Assembly: GCF_933775445.1 (NCBI RefSeq)
Contig: NC_065876.1
Span: 19,034,001 to 19,098,000, forward strand
Source: Argentina anserina
Lineage: Eukaryota > Streptophyta > Magnoliopsida > Rosales > Rosaceae
DNA: 64,000 nt
Direction of reading: 5' to 3'
Shown: piece by piece, positions 57,433 to 64,000 of the stretch
Layout: each line of letters starts with the position of its first letter
Position numbering within the stretch: position 1 is the first letter of the stretch
Position numbers and translations under genes: made by a program
The notes under the pieces: generated by a model
Told to the model about the DNA's origin: nothing
Seen by the model: only the letters and a program-made list of their open reading frames with translations
Databases searched by the model: none

Positions 57433-59832
57433 AGAAACTCGCATCAGAAAGCCTTACAGAAAGATACTCAAACGAGAATTGAAAAGATACTCAAATTGCA
57501 ATAGTAAAAATACTCAAACGATAGAAAGATACTCAGATTGAAAGAAACACACTCCCACACTGGAAACACTCTCAAATTCAATAGAAACTCGCATCAGAAA
57601 GCCGTTCAGAAAGATACTCAAACGAGGATTGAAAAGTTACTCAAATTGCAATAGTAAACATACTCAAACGATAGAAAGATACTCAGTTTGAAAGAAACAC
57701 AGGCCCACACTGGAAACACTCTCAAATTCAATAGAAACTCGCATCAGAAATCGTTACAGAAAGATACTCAAACGAGAATTGAAAAGATACTCAAATTGCA
57801 AAAGTAAACATACTCAAACGATAGAAAGATACTCAGTTTGAAAGAAACACAGGCCCACACTGGAAACACTCTCAAATTCAATAGAAACTCGAACCAGAAA
57901 GACTTACAGAAAAATACTCAAACGAGAATTGAAATGATACTCAAATTGCAAAAGTAAACATACTCAAACGATAGAAAGATACTCAGTTTGAAAGAAACAC
58001 ACGCCCAGACTGGAAACACTCTCAAATTCAAGAGAAACTCGCATCAGAAAGCCGTTCAGAAAGATACTCAAACGAGAATTGAAATGATACTCAAAGTGCA
58101 ATAGTAAACATACTCAAACGATAGAAAGATACTCAGTTTGAAAGAAACACACGCCCACACTGGAAACACTCTCAAATTCAATAGAAACTCGCATCAGAAA
58201 GCGTTACAGAAAGATACTCAAACGAGAATTGAAAAGATACTCAAATTGCAAAAGTAAACATACTCAAACGATAGAAAGATACTCAGTTTGAAAGAAACAC
58301 ACGCCCACACTGGAAACACTCTCAAATTCAAGAGAAACTCGCATCAGAAAGCGTTACAGAAAGATACTCAAACGAGAATTGAAAAGATACTCAAATTGCA
58401 AAAGTAAACATACTCAAACGATAGAAAGATACTCAGTTTGAAAGAAACACACGCCCAGACTGGAAACACTCTCAAATTCAATAGAAACTCGCATCAGAAA
58501 GCCGTTCAGAAAGATACTCAAACGAGAATTGAAATGATACTCAAAGTGCAATAGTAAACATACTCAAACGATAGAAAGATACTCAGTTTGAAAGAAACAC
58601 ACTCCCACACTGGAAACACTCTCAAATTCAATAGAAACTCGCATCAGAAAGCCTTACAGAAAGATACTCAAACGAGAATTGAAAAGATACTCAAATTGCA
58701 ATAGTAAAAATACTCAAACGATAGAAAGATACTCAGTTTGAAAGAAACACACTCCCACACTGGAAACACTCTCAAATTCAATAGAAACTCGCATCAGAAA
58801 GCCGTTCAGAAAGATACTCAAACGAGGATTGAAAAGTTACTCAAATTGCAATAGTAAACATACTCAAACGATAGAAAGATACTCAGTTTGAAAGAAACAC
58901 AGGCCCACACTGGAAACACTCTCAAATTCAATAGAAACTCGCATCAGAAATCGTTACAGAAAGATACTCAAACGAGAATTGAAAAGATACTCAAATTGCA
59001 AAAGTAAACATACTCAAACGATAGAAAGATACTCAGTTTGAAAGAAACACAGGCCCACACTGGAAACACTCTCAAATTCAATAGAAACTCGAACCAGAAA
59101 GACTTACAGAAAAATACTCAAACGAGAATTGAAATGATACTCAAATTGCAAAAGTAAACATACTCAAACGATAGAAAGATACTCAGTTTGAAAGAAACAC
59201 ACGCCCAGACTGGAAACACTCTCAAATTCAAGAGAAACTCGCATCAGAAAGCCGTTCAGAAAGATACTCAAACGAGAATTGAAATGATACTCAAAGTGCA
59301 ATAGTAAACATACTCAAACGATAGAAAGATACTCAGTTTGAAAGAAACACACGCCCACACTGGAAACACTCTCAAATTCAATAGAAACTCGCATCAGAAA
59401 GCGTTACAGAAAGATACTCAAACGAGAATTGAAAAGATACTCAAATTGCAAAAGTAAACATACTCAAACGATAGAAAGATACTCAGTTTGAAAGAAACAC
59501 ACGCCCACACTGGAAACACTCTCAAATTCAAGAGAAACTCGCATCAGAAAGCGTTACAGAAAGATACTCAAACGAGAATTGAAAAGATACTCAAATTGCA
59601 AAAGTAAACATACTCAAACGATAGAAAGATACTCAGTTTGAAAGAAACACACGCCCAGACTGGAAACACTCTCAAATTCAATAGAAACTCGCATCAGAAA
59701 GCCGTTCAGAAAGATACTCAAACGAGAATTGAAATGATACTCAAAGTGCAATAGTAAACATACTCAAACGATAGAAAGATACTCAGTTTGAAAGAAACAC
59801 ACTCCCACACTGGAAACACTCTCAAATTCAAT
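57433..59832 (+). repeat. Eight-monomer tandem duplication inside HOR copy 3
   Basis: 57,433-58,632 and 58,633-59,832 align at 1,200 bp, each starting with the 'atagtaaaaatactc' monomer. At 58,633 the standard HOR order would call for the 'ttgtaaag' monomer, so the order has jumped back eight monomers. The 'cagattgaa' change at 57,534 is absent from the second copy, so it arose after the duplication or was lost from it. Confidence 0.9.
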
Positions 59833-62800
59833 AGAAACTCGCATCAGAAAGCCTTACAGAAAGATACTCAAACGAGAATTGTAAAGATACTCAAATTGCA
59901 ATAGTAAACATACTCAAACGATAGAAACATACTCAGTTTGAAAGAAACACACGCCCACACTGGAAACACTCTCAAATTCAAGAGAAACTCGCATCAGAAA
60001 AACGTTCAGAAAGATACTCAAACGAGAATTGAAAAGATACTCAAATTGCAATAGTAAACATACTCAAACGATAGAAAGATACTCAGTTTGAAAGAAACAC
60101 ACGTCCACACTGGAAACACTCTCAAATTCAATAGAAACTCGAATCAGAAAGACTTACAGAAAGATACTCAAACGAGAATTGAAATGATACTCAAAGTGCA
60201 TTATTAAACATACTAAAACGAAAGAAAGATACTCAGTTTGAAAGAAACACACGCCCACACTGGAAACACTCTCAAATTCAATAGAAACTCGCATCAGAAA
60301 GCCTTACAGAAAGATACTCAAACGAGAATTGAAAAGATACTCAAATTGCAATAGTAAACATACTCAAACGATAGAAAGATACTCAGTTTGAAAGAAACAC
60401 ACGCCCACACTGGAAACACTCTCAAATTCAAGAGAAACTCGCATCAGAAAAACGTTCAGAAAGATACTCAAACGAGAATTGAAAAGATACTCAAATTGCA
60501 ATAGTAAACATACTCAAACGATAGAAAGATACTCAGTTTGAAAGAAACACACGCCCACACTGGAAACACTCTCAAATTCAAGAGAAACACGCATCAGAAA
60601 GCCGTTCAGAAAGATACTCAAACGAGGATTGAAAAGTTACTCAAATTGCAATAGTAAACATACTCAAACGATAGAAAGATACTCAGTTTGAAAGAAACAC
60701 ACGCCCACACTGGAAACACTCTCAAATTCAAGAGAAACTCGCATCAGAAAAACGTTCAGAAAGATACTCAAACGAGAATTGAAAAGATACTCAAATTGCA
60801 ATAGTAAACATACTCAAACGATAGAAAGATATTCAGTTTGAAAGAAACACACGCACACACTGGAAACACTCTCAAATTCAAGAGAAACACGCATCAGAAA
60901 GCCGTTCAGAAAGATACTCAAACGAGGATTGAAAAGTTACTCAAATTGCAATAGTAAACATACTCAAACGATAGAAAGATACTCAGTTTGAAAGAAACAC
61001 ACGCCCACACTGGAAACACTCTCAAATTCAAAAGAAACTCGCATCAGAAAGCGTTACAGAAAGATACTCAAACGAGAATTGAAAAGATACTCAAATTGCA
61101 AAAGTAAACATACTCAAACGATAGAAAGATACTCAGTTTGAAAGAAACACAGGCCCACACTGGAAACACTCTCAAATTCAATAGAAACTCGCATCAGAAA
61201 GCGTTACAGAAAGATACTCAAACGAGAATTGAAATGATACTCAAAGTGCAAAAGTAAACATACTCAAACGATAGAAAGATACTCAGTTTGAAAGAAACAC
61301 ACGCCCAGACTGGAAACACTCTCAAATTCAAGAGAAACTCGCATCAGAAAGCCGTTCAGAAAGATACTCAAACGAGAATTGAAATGATACTCAAAGTGCA
61401 ATAGTAAACATACTCAAACGATAGAAAGATACTCAGTTTGAAAGAAACACACGCCCACACTGGAAACACTCTCAAATTCAATAGAAACTCGCATCAGAAA
61501 GCCTTACAGAAAGATACTCAAACGAGAATTGAAAAGATACTCAAATTGCAATAGTAAAAATACTCAAACGATAGAAAGATACTCAGTTTGAAAGAAACAC
61601 ACTCCCACACTGGAAACACTCTCAAATTCAATAGAAACTCGCATCAGAAAGCCGTTCAGAAAGATACTCAAACGAGGATTGAAAAGTTACTCAAATTGCA
61701 ATAGTAAACATACTCAAACGATAGAAAGATACTCAGTTTGAAAGAAACACAGGCCCACACTGGAAACACTCTCAAATTCAATAGAAACTCGCATCAGAAA
61801 TCGTTACAGAAAGATACTCAAACGAGAATTGAAAAGATACTTAAATTGCAAAAGTAAACATACTCAAACGATAGAAAGATACTCAGTTTGAAAGAAACAC
61901 AGGCCCACACTGGAAACACTCTCAAATTCAATAGAAACTCGAACCAGAAAGACTTACAGAAAAATACTCAAACGAGAATTGAAATGATACTCAAATTGCA
62001 AAAGTAAACATACTCAAACGATAGAAAGATACTCAGTTTGAAAGAAACACACGCCCAGACTGGAAACACTCTCAAATTCAAGAGAAACTCGCATCAGAAA
62101 GCCGTTCAGAAAGATACTCAAACGAGAATTGAAATGATACTCAAAGTGCAATAGTAAACATACTCAAACGATAGAAAGATACTCAGTTTGAAAGAAACAC
62201 ACGCCCACACTGGAAACACTCTCAAATTCAATAGAAACTCGCATCAGAAAGCGTTACAGAAAGATACTCAAACGAGAATTGAAAAGATACTCAAATTGCA
62301 AAAGTAAACATACTCAAACGATAGAAAGATACTCAGTTTGAAAGAAACACACGCCCACACTGGAAACACTCTCAAATTCAAGAGAAACTCGCATCAGAAA
62401 GCGTTACAGAAAGATACTCAAACGAGAATTGAAAAGATACTCAAATTGCAAAAGTAAACATACTCAAACGATAGAAAGATACTCAGTTTGAAAGAAACAC
62501 ACGCCCAGACTGGAAACACTCTCAAATTCAATAGAAACTCGCATCAGAAAGCCGTTCAGAAAGATACTCAAACGAGAATTGAAATGATACTCAAAGTGCA
62601 ATAGTAAACATACTCAAACGATAGAAAGATACTCAGTTTGAAAGAAACACACTCCCACACTGGAAACACTCTCAAATTCAATAGAAACTCGCATCAGAAA
62701 GCCTTACAGAAAGATACTCAAACGAGAATTGTAAAGATACTCAAATTGCAATAGTAAACATACTCAAACGATAGAAACATACTCAGTTTGAAAGAAACAC

Positions 62801-63282
62801 ACGCCCACACTGGAAACACTCTCAAATTCAAGAGAAACTCGCATCAGAAAAACGTTCAGAAAGATACTCAAACGAGAATTGAAAAGATACTCAAATTGCA
62901 ATAGTAAACATACTCAAACGATAGAAAGATACTCAGTTTGAAAGAAACACACGTCCACACTGGAAACACTCTCAAATTCAATAGAAACTCGAATCAGAAA
63001 GACTTACAGAAAGATACTCAAACGAGAATTGAAATGATACTCAAAGTGCATTATTAAACATACTAAAACGAAAGAAAGATACTCAGTTTGAAAGAAACAC
63101 ACGCCCACACTGTAAACACTCTCAAATTCAATAGAAACTCGCATCAGAAAGCCTTACAGAAAGATACTCAAACGAGAATTGAAAAGATACTCAAATTGCA
63201 ATAGTAAACATACTCAAACGATAGAAAGATACTCAGTTTGAAAGAAACACACGCCCACACTGGAAACACTCTCAAATTCAAG

Positions 63283-63432
63283 AGAAACTCGCATCAGAAA
63301 AACGTTCAGAAAGATACTCAAACGAGAATTGAAAAGATACTCAAATTGCAATAGTAAACATACTCAAACGATAGAAAGATATTCAGTTTGAAAGAAACAC
63401 ACGCACACACTGGAAACACTCTCAAATTCAAG
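63283..63432 (+). repeat. Junction monomer of a two-monomer deletion in HOR copy 5
   Basis: In copy 4 the order is an 'aaaacgttc' monomer (60,433), an 'acacgc' monomer (60,583), then an 'aaaacgttc' monomer with 'atattcag' and 'cacgcacac' (60,733). In copy 5 a single 'aaaacgttc' monomer with 'atattcag' follows the 'gccttac' monomer directly. Marker spacing (60,829 to 63,379) is 2,550 bp, two monomers short of 2,850. Confidence 0.88.
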
Positions 63433-63882
63433 AGAAACACGCATCAGAAAGCCGTTCAGAAAGATACTCAAACGAGGATTGAAAAGTTACTCAAATTGCA
63501 ATAGTAAACATACTCAAACGATAGAAAGATACTCAGTTTGAAAGAAACACACGCCCACACTGGAAACACTCTCAAATTCAAAAGAAACTCGCATCAGAAA
63601 GCGTTACAGAAAGATACTCAAACGAGAATTGAAAAGATACTCAAATTGCAAAAGTAAACATACTCAAACGATAGAAAGATACTCAGTTTGAAAGAAACAC
63701 AGGCCCACACTGGAAACACTCTCAAATTCAATAGAAACTCGCATCAGAAAGCGTTACAGAAAGATACTCAAACGAGAATTGAAAAGATACTCAAATTGCA
63801 AAAGTAAACATACTCAAACGATAGAAAGATACTCAGTTTGAAAGAAACACACGCCCAGACTGGAAACACTCTCAAATTCAAG

Positions 63883-64000
63883 AGAAACTCGCATCAGAAA
63901 GCCGTTCAGAAAGATACTCAAACGAGAATTGAAATGATACTCAAAGTGCAATAGTAAACATACTCAAACGATAGAAAGATACTCAGTTTGAAAGAAACAC
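63883..64000 (+). repeat. Partial monomer at the right window edge
   Basis: Monomer 427, cut after position 118 by the window end ('gccgttc', 'atgatac', 'tcaaagtgc' class). The array continues beyond the window. Confidence 0.95.

Larger units (their letters stand above)
1..64000 (+). repeat. 150-bp monomer satellite DNA array, unbroken across the window
   Basis: The window is a head-to-tail array of a 150-bp unit; I place unit starts at the 'agaaactcgc' box (position 1, 151, 301 and so on). Following the phase through every length change gives 426 full monomers and a partial one at 63,883-64,000. Only 11 monomers are not 150 bp: four of 149 bp and seven of 148 bp. All units have the same orientation and no foreign sequence interrupts them. 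No stretch of the window lies outside the array, so this entry also covers every gene-free interval. Monomer length near that of a nucleosome core, array size and nested higher-order repeats are typical of eukaryotic centromeric or pericentromeric satellites; that role is inferred. The family is not one I recognise. Confidence 0.97.
48433..64000 (+). repeat. 19-monomer HOR domain (2,850 bp unit), five copies, last one cut by window edge
   Basis: Counting from the 'ttgtaaag' monomer, copies are 48,433-52,932 (30 monomers = 19+11), 52,933-55,782 (19), 55,783-59,832 (27 = 19+8), 59,833-62,682 (19) and 62,683 onward (truncated by the edge, with two monomers missing). Copies 2 and 4 look nearly identical; differences I noted are the 'atgatactcaaagtg' form at 61,231-61,248 and a 'cttaaattg' at about 61,841. 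Private changes mark other copies: 'agattctca' (49,812), 'aaaaaactcaaac' (50,157-50,167) and 'cagattgaa' (57,534). No length changes occur anywhere in the domain. Confidence 0.92.

Noticed and set aside
1..64000. A repetitive coding gene, since 150 is divisible by 3 and frames persist between monomers
   Set aside because: Every frame on both strands has at least one stop in the consensus (for example TAA at 73-75 in frame 1 and TGA at 107-109 in frame 2). The monomers also vary without any codon-position pattern.
1..64000. CRISPR array
   Set aside because: Units are similar over the full 150 bp with no unique spacers, and no cas genes are present.
1..64000. Known CENP-B box in the monomer
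   Set aside because: I looked for the NTTCGNNNNANNCGGGN pattern on both strands of the consensus and main variants and found none. This does not exclude a centromere.
1..64000. Telomeric or simple-sequence repeat blocks inside the array
   Set aside because: No TTAGGG, TTTAGGG, TTAGG or long dinucleotide runs were seen; the longest simple run is the short 'acacac' at positions 116-121.
1..64000. Hairpin between 'tcaaac' (82-87) and 'gtttga' (104-109) of the monomer
   Set aside because: Only six pairs with a 16-base loop and no extension, so too weak to call a structural element.
1..64000. Transposable element insertion or an inverted segment
   Set aside because: The monomer phase and orientation can be followed without a break from 1 to 64,000.

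Overview
The whole 64 kb window is one uninterrupted tandem satellite array. The unit is a 150-bp monomer repeated head to tail in one orientation, which I count as 426 complete copies plus a 118-bp partial copy at the right edge. Both window edges lie inside the array, so no flanking unique DNA is visible. I see no gene, RNA gene, transposable element, CRISPR array, origin or attachment site, and no inversion. An array this long, made of nucleosome-length monomers with higher-order repeats (HORs), points to eukaryotic centromeric or pericentromeric heterochromatin, probably from a long-read assembly. I do not recognise the monomer and cannot name the species. The consensus has A 68, C 32, T 27 and G 23 (about 37% GC), with a strong A-over-T bias on the + strand. 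CpG is present at about the chance level.

Layout. (1) 1-7,497 is the most heterogeneous part, with many private substitutions and twelve monomers that carry AAGCTT; this class is not seen further right. It contains a 7-monomer duplication (3,001-4,049 and 4,500-5,548) and a 6-monomer duplication that share a 1-bp-deleted monomer. (2) 7,498-12,144 is a patchwork of 1-, 2- and 3-monomer duplications. (3) 12,145-18,894 is two related 15-monomer blocks 4,500 bp apart, with a 9-monomer tandem duplication at 13,945-16,644. (4) 18,895-22,492 contains a 7-monomer tandem duplication and reappears as a long-range copy near 27.9-30.3 kb. (5) 22,493-27,888 is two tandem copies of an 18-monomer unit (2,698 bp). 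(6) 27,889-48,432 is a long HOR domain whose marker monomers recur every 26-35 monomers, with a 7-monomer unit in three tandem copies at 42,733-45,882. (7) 48,433-64,000 is a clear 19-monomer HOR (2,850 bp) with an internal 11-monomer duplication in copy 1, an 8-monomer duplication in copy 3 and a 2-monomer deletion in copy 5.

How the parts fit together. Homogeneity rises from left to right. The left shows many singleton changes and mixed short duplications; the right shows nearly identical 2,850-bp units and not one length change in the last 25.3 kb. The simplest reading is layered amplification by unequal exchange or replication-based copying, with the youngest expansion on the right. Function (kinetochore, heterochromatin or neutral) cannot be read from sequence alone. 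All positions and spacings were read by eye from the sequence; no alignment or database search was run.
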